Assembly (NCBI RefSeq): GCF_900107395.1
Contig: NZ_FNPW01000006.1
Span: 265,686 to 329,685, forward strand
DNA from: Pseudomonas sp. NFIX28
GTDB lineage: Bacteria > Pseudomonadota > Gammaproteobacteria > Pseudomonadales > Pseudomonadaceae
Length of the DNA stretch: 64,000 nt
Reading direction: 5' to 3'
Positions 8,670 to 17,027 of this stretch are shown here, in pieces; positions within the stretch are counted from its first letter, which is position 1, and each line of letters begins with the position of its first letter. Below the pieces are notes generated by a model that was given only the letters and a program-made list of their open reading frames with translations, was not told the origin of the DNA and did no database searches. The position numbers and the translations under genes were made by a program.

Positions 8670-8830
8670 GCATCACTCAAGCTCGGAAAGAGCTGTCATT
8701 CAAAACCATTCGGCGCGACCCGTCATATATTTCAACGCAGTAACAAACCTTCATTCACGCAATAAAGCAGACATCTTTAAGCAAAACGCGCGTGCGAGCA
8801 TCGGCCTCCCTTTTCCACGACTGTCCGCCC

Positions 8831-9619
8831 ATGCGCTCACTCCTGCGTTCCGTCCGCCTGGCCCGTCATACCGCCTTGCTGCTGTCCCTGTCCTACCTGG
8901 CGGGCTGCACCAGCCCGGGCCCCACTCCTCCAGCCCCTTGCGCGCAGGCCAGCTATCCGATCTACGACCCGGCCGAACCGGTGAACCGTGGCGTATTTGC
9001 CTTCAACAAGGCCGTCGACGACTACGCGCTGGCGCCGGTCGCGCGAGGTTACCGCCACCTGCCGGATTTCATGCAGCAGGGCGTGCACAACTTCGCGAGC
9101 AACTTCGGTGAACCCAAGGTGTTCATCAACGACCTGCTGCAAGGCAACCCGCAGCGCTCGGTCAACAGCCTGGGGCGCTTTGCCGTCAACACCACGGTCG
9201 GCGTGCTCGGCCTGTTCAACGTCTCGGACCCGCTCGGCATCCCGCGCCATACCGCCGACTTCGGCCAGACCTTCGGTGTGTGGGGCATCGGCAACGGGCC
9301 CATCGTCGAACTGCCACTGCTGGGCACCAGCAACAGCCGCGACGCTGCGGGCCGGGTCCTGAGCTTCCTGGTCGACCCGTTCGGCGACAACAGCGACACC
9401 GTGCAAACCCTGGGCACCGTCGCCCTGGTCGGCGGCGCGGTGGACGGCCGCGCCACCTTGCTGCCGCTGACCGACAGCCTGAAAACCATGCCCGATTACT
9501 ACAGCGCCCTGCGCGACGTGAACGCCGAACACCGCGCCGCCTTCGTACAGGAAGGCAAACTGGGCGCGACCGACCCCGTCAAATACCGCTGTGAAGGAGC
9601 AACTCATGATGACTTCTGA
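8831..9619 (+). CDS. mlaA: MlaA/VacJ outer-membrane phospholipid-trafficking lipoprotein
   Basis: 262 residues from the ATG at 8831, which gives a proper lipoprotein signal with lipobox LAGC. An upstream GTG at 8792 would put 13 extra residues before the signal. The core matches MlaA: YDPAEPVNRGVFAFNKAVD, the NFGEPKVFINDLLQG block, and the DFGQTFGVWGIGNGPIVELPLLG block. The family removes phospholipids from the outer leaflet of the outer membrane and passes them to the Mla pathway. It overlaps the next small gene by 14 bases. Confidence 0.92.
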   Translation: MRSLLRSVRLARHTALLLSLSYLAGCTSPGPTPPAPCAQASYPIYDPAEPVNRGVFAFNKAVDDYALAPVARGYRHLPDFMQQGVHNFASNFGEPKVFINDLLQGNPQRSVNSLGRFAVNTTVGVLGLFNVSDPLGIPRHTADFGQTFGVWGIGNGPIVELPLLGTSNSRDAAGRVLSFLVDPFGDNSDTVQTLGTVALVGGAVDGRATLLPLTDSLKTMPDYYSALRDVNAEHRAAFVQEGKLGATDPVKYRCEGATHDDF

Positions 9620-9881
9620 AGCCGACGCCCTGGTCCTGCTGCAACGCGTGGCCAAATACGGCGACGCCTCCCTGCACTGCCGCGAGGTCAGCCTGCGGCT
9701 GTCGGATGACCAGCAGCACCTGACCCTCAGTCGCTACAGCGAACACTACAGCCCCGAAGGCCTGGAATGGGTCGAGCGCCAACACCGCATCAGCGTGACC
9801 GAGCTGATTCGGTGGGTGATCAAGCAGGGGGAGCCGCAGGTGTTGGTGCAAAACATGGAGCAACAAAGGGTTCCGGCTTGA
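9606..9881 (+). CDS. Small conserved-type hypothetical protein coupled to mlaA
   Basis: 91 residues from ATG 9606, which has the strong ribosome binding site GAAGGAG inside the end of mlaA. The start lies 14 bases before the end of mlaA, so translation is probably coupled. The protein is acidic to neutral, soluble, and rich in His/Arg (LTLSRYSEHYSPEGLEWVERQHR). I do not recognise a family. Confidence 0.7.
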   Translation: MMTSEADALVLLQRVAKYGDASLHCREVSLRLSDDQQHLTLSRYSEHYSPEGLEWVERQHRISVTELIRWVIKQGEPQVLVQNMEQQRVPA

Positions 9882-10089
9882 GGACGAGCGAAACGCCTGC
9901 CTTTGGGCACCACCGCTGAAAAAGTGGGCCAGAGCGCCTCGTCTGAGGCTATAGGTCAGCCATTTCAATCAGGATCAATCAGATAGGGCCTATAAAAAAG
10001 AAGATAACTCTGCCCTGGTTTGTTTTGAAAAAGCGCAGTGTCAAGGTTCGGAGGCCACTAATCCTGGTGGCATTCAAAGAGAAATACAC

Positions 10090-10266
10090 ATGGCACTTAA
10101 AGCAGGCGCAACCGCCGAAGTCGGCGAAAAATGCCCACAAGGTGGTATCTGGTACCCGGTTGGGAATCCGAGCTCCACTCGCTCGTTCGGCATTGGTAAT
10201 ACCATGACTCCGACCCCCAACGGGGAGGACCACTGGGTCCTTAAAACTCCGACCGGCGACAATTAA
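10090..10266 (+). CDS. Small CPxxGxW protein of a type VI secretion cargo locus
   Basis: A 58-residue gene (ATG 10090, stop 10264-10266). The sequence has the pattern CPQGGIWYPVG ... STRSFGIGNTM ... HWVLKTP. Similar tiny Cys-Pro/Gly-Trp proteins are seen beside PAAR and VgrG genes in many proteobacteria; that link is recalled knowledge, not searched here. The gene is followed by a good terminator (10298-10328), so it is transcribed separately from the PAAR gene. Its function is unknown. Confidence 0.6.
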   Translation: MALKAGATAEVGEKCPQGGIWYPVGNPSSTRSFGIGNTMTPTPNGEDHWVLKTPTGDN

Positions 10267-10297
10267 AAACAGGTAGCTTCAGTGTGTTTTGCGTGCA

Positions 10298-10328
10298 GCC
10301 CTCCCTCGGTTCCCGATGGAGGGCTTTT
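10298..10328 (+). terminator. Rho-independent terminator
   Basis: GCCCTCC, a 13-base loop, GGAGGGC, then TTTT. It closes the small gene at 10090. Confidence 0.75.
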
Positions 10329-10483
10329 GGCGTCTCGACAGACTCCCGCCCATGGAATGCGCATAGTTGGGCATCATTAAAAGTTGTATCCGATGATCGA
10401 CGTTCAAGTTTGAAGAACCTGCTCGGCTACTGCATCATGCGCCCCGCAAATGGACGACTCGCAACACTTTCAAGGAACCGATC

Positions 10484-10981
10484 ATGAGTGGCAAACCTGC
10501 TGCCCGCGTTACCGACCCTACCGCCTGCCCACTTCCAGGCCACGGCACCAACCCCATCGTCACGGGTTCGCCCAATGTCATTTTCGACGGCCTGGCCGCC
10601 GCTCGAAAGAGTGACCAATCAGCTTGCGGCAGCCCGATAACCGGGGCGGTTTCCAGCACTGTTTTCATCAATGGCTTGAACGCCGCCACGCTGGACAGCA
10701 CCGGCGGGCACGGCAATATCATCGTCGGGGGCTCCGGCACCATCATCATTGGCGACACGGTAGTCAACGCCCCCTTCACCGGGCTCCTGCCCATGCCGGT
10801 GAACTTCACCGACCGTTTGAAGTTGGTGAACGATGTAACGGGCGAACCGATGCCCAATCATGCTTACGTTATCCAACGGGCCGATGGGCGCCTTGAGCAT
10901 GGGGTTTCGGATGCCGCGGGTTACACCCATGAAATCAGCTCGCATATTGCAGAAAGTATCAAGTTATTCCTGGAAGAGTGA
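10484..10981 (+). CDS. PAAR-domain type VI secretion spike tip
   Basis: 165 residues. The first ~105 residues form a PAAR domain (MSGKPAARVTDPTACPLPGHG ... IVTGSPNVIFDGLAAARKSD ... GHGNIIVGGSGTIIIGD) with the Cys/His zinc-ligand pattern. About 55 residues follow (NDVTGEPMPNHAYVIQRADG), a short carboxypeptidase-like or transthyretin-like extension. PAAR proteins cap the VgrG spike and carry cargo effectors. The gene sits 3 bases before the lipase-like gene, so this is a chaperone-free PAAR/effector pair. No vgrG or T6SS structural gene is in the window. AAGGA precedes the ATG. Confidence 0.88.
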   Translation: MSGKPAARVTDPTACPLPGHGTNPIVTGSPNVIFDGLAAARKSDQSACGSPITGAVSSTVFINGLNAATLDSTGGHGNIIVGGSGTIIIGDTVVNAPFTGLLPMPVNFTDRLKLVNDVTGEPMPNHAYVIQRADGRLEHGVSDAAGYTHEISSHIAESIKLFLEE

Positions 10982-10984
10982 CGC

Positions 10985-11716
10985 ATGGAAGCCAACACTA
11001 TTACCTCGGCGAACGGTAAACCCGTCAAGTTAAAAGCCGAGCACACGCTTACGGATAAAAAAGACAAGAGTGACAAAGTCATTCCTATCGAGAGCACCAA
11101 GGCCATTGTGTTTTTTGTCGGGGGTGCAGGAGACAAGGAAAGTTATTATTTTTCTGGTCCCTATGCCAACATCAATGAGGCAAAGAGACCTCTAGATGAC
11201 CGGGCGGTACAACTCCAGCTACAAGGTAAGTACCGGTCTGAGTGGCTGGGGTACAACGAAATCAGAGGAAAAAAAGATATTCAAAAAAATGTGCTGAATA
11301 TCATTCCGTATAAATCTTGTCCTATCTATATAATCGGCCACAGCCTGGGTGGTTGGAATAGCGGGCACCTGACCAACATCATGGCCAATTGGGGCTACAC
11401 CATCAAAATGCTGGTCACTCTCGACCCTGTAGGCGAGGGTGCACTGGTATGGCTCGGATCAGATATTTACGGATCAGTGCCAACTCCCGTCGCCGAGCAG
11501 TGGATAAACATCAAAGCCACACCCTCCAATCCCGATAGATCGGATGGCGTCGCTAAATTTGGGGGAAAATGGTTAATAAGCAGCGGGCCTGACCTCAATG
11601 TAAGCATGAATACAAACCATGCTAATGCACTCGGCATGTTCACAGGGGCCATTGCAGGTCGAAAGTCCGCTTGCGACCTGATTTTCGAGTCCATTACAAA
11701 GGAGTTCAGCAAATGA
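10985..11716 (+). CDS. Lipase-like α/β-hydrolase, probable type VI effector
   Basis: 243 residues. The nucleophile elbow is GHSLGGWNS near 118-126, with a preceding strand PIYIIGH. A candidate catalytic Asp lies in VTLDPVGEG and a candidate His in NTNHANALGMF near the C-terminus. The short N-terminal strand IVFFVGGAGD fits an oxyanion-side loop. No signal peptide is present, as expected for a T6SS cargo. Its position directly after a PAAR gene and directly before a lipoprotein gene suggests a Tle-type phospholipase. Base composition is lower in GC than the neighbours, which suggests transfer. Confidence 0.8.
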   Translation: MEANTITSANGKPVKLKAEHTLTDKKDKSDKVIPIESTKAIVFFVGGAGDKESYYFSGPYANINEAKRPLDDRAVQLQLQGKYRSEWLGYNEIRGKKDIQKNVLNIIPYKSCPIYIIGHSLGGWNSGHLTNIMANWGYTIKMLVTLDPVGEGALVWLGSDIYGSVPTPVAEQWINIKATPSNPDRSDGVAKFGGKWLISSGPDLNVSMNTNHANALGMFTGAIAGRKSACDLIFESITKEFSK

Positions 11717-12243
11717 AAAAAATACTGCTCCTGCTATTAATCGCTATTTGCTCATCCTGCGCCAAAGATCATGGAAAGGTAATCGCCGATCTGACTTTCC
11801 TCTCTATCGAACGAAAAGATGATCTTCCGCTGTACACCATCCATTACAACTCGAACGTAAAACTACTAAATCTCTACGGTGAGGGTGCAAGAGACGGGAT
11901 AGCTGCAGCGTTTTTCATCTGTGCCTTAGGTGATGACCAAGACCTATCCGTTGGTCATACCCCCATGTACTATGCCGCCGGCTTGATTAAAGAGGATGCT
12001 ATTCAAACGTCAACATCAGCATTTAACTTCACGACTCGACTACCACTTTACGAAACACCCAACAATGGACAATCCAATACTTTTCTTTCCCAAAGCAAAC
12101 TGAATGAGCTTTTAGCCAACAAACAAAGTATCCCCTGCAAAGCCGTCATCACCGCCTATGGCTACAAAGCCTACTACTCCAACACCTTGCAATTACCCGT
12201 TGCCGATCTGCTTCGAGAAATCAATAAACCCGAGACCCCGTAA
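11713..12243 (+). CDS. Periplasmic lipoprotein, candidate immunity protein
   Basis: 176 residues from ATG 11713, which overlaps the hydrolase stop codon in an ATGA arrangement. The N-terminus is a lipoprotein signal (MKKILLLLLIAICSSC) with Cys at the lipobox. The mature part has no domain I recognise. Immunity proteins of periplasm-acting lipase effectors are typically such lipoproteins encoded immediately downstream. The low GC content matches the hydrolase gene. Confidence 0.72.
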   Translation: MKKILLLLLIAICSSCAKDHGKVIADLTFLSIERKDDLPLYTIHYNSNVKLLNLYGEGARDGIAAAFFICALGDDQDLSVGHTPMYYAAGLIKEDAIQTSTSAFNFTTRLPLYETPNNGQSNTFLSQSKLNELLANKQSIPCKAVITAYGYKAYYSNTLQLPVADLLREINKPETP

Positions 12244-12380
12244 CCCGCCTACGAGTGCCGCGCAGTTCTTGCCCTTCTGTGCGCGATTTTCCTGGGCAAC
12301 CTGAGCACTTGCTGACAAAACTTCGACATCAGCTGCGGTACTATCGGCGCTTCTGTCTGCCGTAAGAGCTTTGAATTCGC

Positions 12381-14330
12381 GTGTCTCCAACGTCTTCCTC
12401 GATCGCTGCCACCGCCACCTTGCCCTGCGTCCTCGCCGGCCCCCTGCTGCGCCGCCTGGAACCCACGCGGCTGGTGCTGTGGCTGGTGGGCTCGCGGGGG
12501 CTGGAGTTGACGCTGCGGTTGCAGGCAGGCAGCGGCGCGGAAACTCGCGACTACCCGCTTACGGCCGAGCAGTGCCAGGTGATCCCGGTGGGGCAGCATG
12601 CCTTTATCCACCTGATCGACCTGCCGCTGGACAGCGCCCTGCCCTGTGATGTGCGCATCGACTACGACCTGCTGATCGCCAACGCCGACGGCACACATGC
12701 GGGGATCGCCGAGTGGGCGCCGCATTTGCTTTATGGGCAAAAGCAGCAGGCGGACTTTGTGCTGCACAGCCGCATCCAGCAGTTGATCCATGGCTCGTGC
12801 CGCAAGCCCCATCATTCAGCGGACGAGGGGCTGCTCTGCGTCGATCGCCTGCTGGCGGAAACGCCAGAGCCGCAGCAGCGCCCCGCCCTGCTGCTGATGA
12901 CTGGCGACCAGGTGTACGCCGACGATGTGGCCGGGCCGATGCTGCGGGCGATTCATGCGCTGATCGAGCGCCTGGGTCTGTTCGGCGAACATCTGGAGGG
13001 CGCGGTGGTGAGCGACAGCGCCGCGCTTTACCGACACCGCGCCAGCTATTACAAACGCGCCGAACTGTTGCCGGCGCTAAAGAGCAACGAGACCCTGCGC
13101 GAGCGCTTTTTCGGCGGGGTGAAGAAGCCGATCTTCACCAGCAGCAGCGCCGACAACCACCTGGTGACCTTCGCCGAGGTCATGGCCATGTACCTGCTGG
13201 TCTGGTCGCCGGTGCCCTGGCGCCTGATCGATCCACGACCGCCGCAACTCGATGCCAAGGAGCAGCAGCGCTACCAGCGCGAACAACTGCGGATCGAGGC
13301 TTTCGCCAAGGGCCTGGGCGGCGTGGCGCGGGTATTTGCGCACTTGCCGAGCCTGATGATCTTCGATGACCACGACATCACCGACGACTGGAACCTCAGC
13401 GCCCAGTGGGAAGAAACCGCCTACGGCCACCCGTTTTCCAAACGCATCATCGGCAATGCGCTGATCGCCTACATGCTGTGCCAGGGCTGGGGCAACAACC
13501 CGGACGCCTTCGCCACGCCGCTGCAGCACACCCGCGCCCTGAGCGCCGAGGCCCAGGGCGATGCGCTCTACCTGGACAGCACAACCCAGGACACCTTGAT
13601 CGACGAACTGCTGCGCTTCCAGCAGTGGCAATACACCCTCCCCACCAGCCCGGCGCTGGTGGTGCTCGATACCCGCACAAGGCGCTGGCGCAGCGAATTC
13701 AACCTGTCGCAGCCCTCGGGCCTGCTCGACTGGGAGGCCCTGAGCGAGCTGCAACATGAGCTGCTGGACCACCCTTCGGCAATCATCGTTTCACCGGCGC
13801 CGGTGTTCGGCGTCAAGCTGATCGAAACCGTGCAGAAGGTCTTCAGCTGGTGCGGCCACCCGCTGCTGGTGGACGCGGAAAACTGGATGGCCCACCGCGG
13901 CGCGGCCCAGGTCATCCTGAATATCTTCCGCCACTCGCGCACGCCGGGTAACTACGTGATCCTTTCCGGCGACGTACATTACTCCTTCGTCTATGAAGTG
14001 CTGATCCGCCACCGCAAGGGCGGCCCGAAGATCTGGCAGATCACCAGCAGCGGCATCAAGAACGAGTTCCCGCCGGCCCTGCTGGAATGGTTCGACCGCC
14101 TCAATCGCTGGCTGTATTCGCCACGCTCGCCCCTGAACTGGCTCACCCGCCGCCGCCTGATGCGAGTGGTGCCCTACAGCCCCGAACATCGCGAGGCCGG
14201 CGAACGGCTGTGGAATTCGGCGGGCATCGGCCAGGTGTTCTTCAACGACAACGGCCAGCCCCGGGAGATCTACCAGCACAACGCCAATGGCGCGCCGAAA
14301 ACCCGGATGTTGGCGCCGGAGGAAGACTGA
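12381..14330 (+). CDS. PhoD-like metallophosphatase
   Basis: 649 residues from the GTG at 12381. Metal-ligand motifs of the PhoD-like calcineurin-type fold are visible: LMTGDQVYADD near 172, MIFDDHDITDDWN near 320 and ILSGDVHYSFVYE near 530. No signal peptide is obvious. The N-terminal ~150 residues precede the metallophosphatase core and probably form the β-sandwich domain usual in this group. The substrate is unknown. The gene appears to be monocistronic. Confidence 0.85.
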   Translation: MSPTSSSIAATATLPCVLAGPLLRRLEPTRLVLWLVGSRGLELTLRLQAGSGAETRDYPLTAEQCQVIPVGQHAFIHLIDLPLDSALPCDVRIDYDLLIANADGTHAGIAEWAPHLLYGQKQQADFVLHSRIQQLIHGSCRKPHHSADEGLLCVDRLLAETPEPQQRPALLLMTGDQVYADDVAGPMLRAIHALIERLGLFGEHLEGAVVSDSAALYRHRASYYKRAELLPALKSNETLRERFFGGVKKPIFTSSSADNHLVTFAEVMAMYLLVWSPVPWRLIDPRPPQLDAKEQQRYQREQLRIEAFAKGLGGVARVFAHLPSLMIFDDHDITDDWNLSAQWEETAYGHPFSKRIIGNALIAYMLCQGWGNNPDAFATPLQHTRALSAEAQGDALYLDSTTQDTLIDELLRFQQWQYTLPTSPALVVLDTRTRRWRSEFNLSQPSGLLDWEALSELQHELLDHPSAIIVSPAPVFGVKLIETVQKVFSWCGHPLLVDAENWMAHRGAAQVILNIFRHSRTPGNYVILSGDVHYSFVYEVLIRHRKGGPKIWQITSSGIKNEFPPALLEWFDRLNRWLYSPRSPLNWLTRRRLMRVVPYSPEHREAGERLWNSAGIGQVFFNDNGQPREIYQHNANGAPKTRMLAPEED

Positions 14331-14387
14331 TACTGGTTTGCCGCCCTATCAGTGCCTTGACCCGCCCTGCGCAACAAGCAGCCGTAC

Positions 14388-14786
14388 TTAGAGCCAATCT
14401 TCAATACGCAGCCCTGGCACTCGCTCAAACTCGCGCACATTGTTGGTCACCAATACCAATCCCTGAGACCTGGCATGGCCAGCAATCAGTTGATCATAAG
14501 GACCTATTGGCGTACCTGCCCTGGCCAATTCGGCACGCAACTGGCCACTGTGAATAGCGGCCTCGTAGTCATAAGCGAGTACTTCAAGGCGTGCCACAAA
14601 CCCCTCTATGACAGACAGGTTTCTCTCGGGAGCCGCTGATTTTTCTGCGCCATAAATCAGCTCCATCAAGGTCACCGAACTGATGCACAGCCGACCGTGC
14701 TGACGATTGAACGCCTCCCGAACCTTCTCCGGTTTGTTCTTGATGGTGAAAATACAGATGTTCGTGTCCAACATGTACTTGAGCAT
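14388..14786 (-). CDS. vapC: VapC-type PIN-domain toxin
   Basis: 132 residues. PIN-domain acidic residues are present: MLDTNICIF (Asp7), TLMELIYG (Glu ~42), GPYDQLIAGHA (Asp ~98) and VTNNVREF. VapC toxins are Mg-dependent ribonucleases, most acting on tRNA. The ATG overlaps the vapB stop codon by one base, the usual coupled arrangement. Confidence 0.92.
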   Translation of the reverse strand: MLKYMLDTNICIFTIKNKPEKVREAFNRQHGRLCISSVTLMELIYGAEKSAAPERNLSVIEGFVARLEVLAYDYEAAIHSGQLRAELARAGTPIGPYDQLIAGHARSQGLVLVTNNVREFERVPGLRIEDWL

Positions 14787-15016
14787 CAGAACGCCTCGCG
14801 CTCTTGTTCCGCAGGCTGATCCCGCTCACTCATGAAGTCCGCGCTCACCGACTCGCCCTCGAACCAGCTGTCCCAGGCTTCCCCTGCCGGGGTAATGATT
14901 CGGGTACGCCCTACCGCAACGATATCCACCCGCGTTACATCGTCAGGGAGAGCGACTGCCTTGGGCACTCGAATCGCCTGGCTACGGTTACTTTTGAATA
15001 CTGACCCTTGTTCCAT
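14786..15016 (-). CDS. vapB: VapB-type antitoxin
   Basis: 76 residues from ATG 15016, preceded by a GGAGGTGGG-type ribosome binding site. An upstream in-frame start at 15067 would extend the protein through the operator region and is rejected. The N-terminus is an AbrB/MazE-like swapped-hairpin DNA-binding domain (GSVFKSNRSQAIRVPKAV). The acidic C-terminus (SERDQPAEQEREAF) is the probable toxin-binding tail. Confidence 0.9.
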   Translation of the reverse strand: MEQGSVFKSNRSQAIRVPKAVALPDDVTRVDIVAVGRTRIITPAGEAWDSWFEGESVSADFMSERDQPAEQEREAF

Positions 15017-15029
15017 AAGCCCACCTCCG

Positions 15030-15088
15030 GGATATGCTTGATGTATATCCAGTCTATCGAGCAGCATGGATATGTCAAAGGTATATCC
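15030..15088. promoter_or_regulatory. Two inverted-repeat operators upstream of vapBC
   Basis: Two copies of GGATAT-N9-ATATCC occur, at 15030-15050 and 15068-15088, with the same 9-base spacer length and different spacer sequence. Their centres are 38 bp apart. Such twin palindromes fit binding of VapB or VapBC for autorepression. The first lies just upstream of the vapB ribosome binding site. Confidence 0.7.
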
Positions 15089-15380
15089 CTACATTCCCGA
15101 CAAGCGATACAGCAGTTGGTGACAGGTCGCATATCGGCTGCTGGCCCGAAAAGTATGTTCAGCATCGAAGCTGTGCTGTGCATCCATCTTCACTGCCGTG
15201 TAGGCAGTCTCTCCCCATCTCAGCCAGTTCAAACAACTCGCTCTCAACACCTTCTCGACCGTCCCCCAATCCAACATCCGGAATTTTCATACTGACCCAC
15301 GCACTTTATTTCGTTTGCGACCCAGCCCCGCCCTTGGCTTAGATAGCCGCCATGTTCCAGGTAGCCAGAGCCCTTAGCCC
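15089..15380. other. Intergenic region between vapBC and the aminotransferase gene
   Basis: No gene is supported here. It should hold the vapBC promoter and the promoter of the downstream aminotransferase gene; no clear terminator was seen. Confidence 0.5.
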
Positions 15381-16631
15381 ATGAGCAGCGAAAGCATCAG
15401 CCAGTCGATTTCCATCGTTCATCCCATTCGCCTGAGCCACGGCAGGAACGCCGAAGCCTGGGACGACAGCGGCAAGCGCTACATCGATTTCGTCGGCGGT
15501 ATCGGCGTGCTCAACCTGGGGCACTGTCACCCGCAGATAGTCGCGGCGATTCAGCAGCAGGCCACCCGGCTGACCCACTACGCATTCAACGCGGCGCCCC
15601 ATGGGCCCTATGTCGAGTTCATGGAACGGCTGGCGCGTTTCATGCCCTTGAGTTACCCGGTCAGCGGCATGCTCACCAACAGTGGCGCGGAAGCGGCGGA
15701 GAACGCCTTGAAGATCGTGCGGGGCGCCACCGGGCGTACGGCGGTGATCGCCTTCGACGGCGGCTTCCATGGCCGCACCCTGGCCACCCTCAACCTCAAT
15801 GGCAAGGTCGCGCCCTACAAGCAGAAGATCGGCGTGCTACCCGGCCCGGTGTATCACCTGCCCTACCCGAGCGCGGACAACGGCGTGACTTGCGAGGAGG
15901 CGCTGAAGGCCATGGACCGGCTGTTCAGCGTGGAGATCGACGTCGCCGAGGTGGCCTGCTTCATCGTCGAGCCGGTGCAGGGCGAGGCCGGTTTCCTGGC
16001 CCTGGACGTCGAGTTCGCCCGTGCCTTGCGACGCTTCTGCGATGAACAAGGCATCCTGCTGATCGCCGATGAAATCCAGTCCGGCTTCGGCCGCACCGGC
16101 CAGCGCTTCGCCTTCTCCCGCCTGGGGATCGAGCCGGACCTGGTCTTGCTGGGCAAAAGCATCGGCGGCGGTGTGCCGCTAGGCGCGGTGCTCGGGCGCA
16201 AGGCACTGCTGGACAACCTACCCAAGGGCGGCCTGGGCGGTACCTATTCCGGCAACCCCATCGCCTGCGCGGCGGCCCTGGCAACCCTGGACGTCATGAA
16301 CGACCACAACCTGCAAACCTGGGGCGAGCGCCAGGAACAGGCCATCGTCAGCCGCTACCAGCGCTGGCGGGCCGAGCGCCTGACGCCCTACCTGGGCCGC
16401 TTGACCGGGGTCGGCGCCATGCGTGGTATCGAACTGGTCAAGGCCGACGGCTCGCCGGCCCCGGAGCAACTGGGCGCGTTGCTCAGCGCCGCGCGGGACG
16501 CCGGCCTGCTGCTGATGCCCAGCGGCAAGTCGCGGCACATCATCCGCCTGCTGGCGCCACTGACCATTGAGCCGCAGGTGCTGGAAGAAGGGCTGGATAT
16601 TCTCGAGGACTGCCTGGCGCGGTTGGCATGA
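15381..16631 (+). CDS. Class III PLP aminotransferase (GabT-like)
   Basis: 416 residues. The fold-type I class III signature is complete: LTNSGAEAAENALKIVR near 93, the FDGGFHGRT block, LIADEIQSGFGRTG near 225, and the PLP lysine in LLGKSIGGGVPLGAV near 258. The protein resembles 4-aminobutyrate or 2-aminoadipate type transaminases. The exact substrate cannot be set from sequence. A small membrane-protein gene follows 150 bases downstream. Confidence 0.85.
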   Translation: MSSESISQSISIVHPIRLSHGRNAEAWDDSGKRYIDFVGGIGVLNLGHCHPQIVAAIQQQATRLTHYAFNAAPHGPYVEFMERLARFMPLSYPVSGMLTNSGAEAAENALKIVRGATGRTAVIAFDGGFHGRTLATLNLNGKVAPYKQKIGVLPGPVYHLPYPSADNGVTCEEALKAMDRLFSVEIDVAEVACFIVEPVQGEAGFLALDVEFARALRRFCDEQGILLIADEIQSGFGRTGQRFAFSRLGIEPDLVLLGKSIGGGVPLGAVLGRKALLDNLPKGGLGGTYSGNPIACAAALATLDVMNDHNLQTWGERQEQAIVSRYQRWRAERLTPYLGRLTGVGAMRGIELVKADGSPAPEQLGALLSAARDAGLLLMPSGKSRHIIRLLAPLTIEPQVLEEGLDILEDCLARLA

Positions 16632-16704
16632 CACCGCACATTTGCACAAAAGCCGCTCGCCATGGACACTGGCGCGCCTCATGCCATCGACAAGGAAGCG
16701 CAAC

Positions 16705-16782
16705 ATGACGTGCCCCAGCTACAGAGAGCGCCCCACGGCCGCCAGCCCAGGAACCTTCGGCCACGGCGAGCAAGACTCATGA
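16705..16782 (+). CDS. Possible 25-residue leader peptide coupled to the next gene
   Basis: ATG 16705 is preceded by AAGGAAG at ideal spacing. The 25-residue frame (MTCPSYRERPTAASPGTFG...) ends in TGA that overlaps the ATG of the following membrane-protein gene (ATGA at 16779-16782). That downstream gene has only a weak ribosome binding site of its own, so the leader may drive its translation by coupling. Confidence 0.35.
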   Translation: MTCPSYRERPTAASPGTFGHGEQDS

Positions 16783-17018
16783 AGCAGTACATTCCCTTTG
16801 TGCTGGCCTACCTGCTGCTGACGCCGCTGTACTACTGGATGAAGCCTTACCCGCTACGGAAATGGACCGGCGTGGCCCTGGGTCTGGCCGGGCTGCTGTG
16901 GATACTGTTCCTGCCGCCCATGCTCGGCGAGATCGATGCCGGGCTGATTGCCGTGGCGCTGGTGACCATGGGCAGCTCGCTGTTTTTCAGCCGGCGCCGC
17001 TACCAGGACCACGCCTGA
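16779..17018 (+). CDS. Small inner-membrane protein
   Basis: 79 residues with two or three membrane segments (YIPFVLAYLLLTPLYYW, VALGLAGLLWILFL, AGLIAVALVTMGSSLFF) and a basic C-terminus (SRRRYQDHA). No family is recognised. It overlaps the possible leader frame before it and is convergent with the amidohydrolase gene, only 9 bases away. Confidence 0.65.
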   Translation: MKQYIPFVLAYLLLTPLYYWMKPYPLRKWTGVALGLAGLLWILFLPPMLGEIDAGLIAVALVTMGSSLFFSRRRYQDHA

Positions 17019-17027
17019 GGCACCGCG

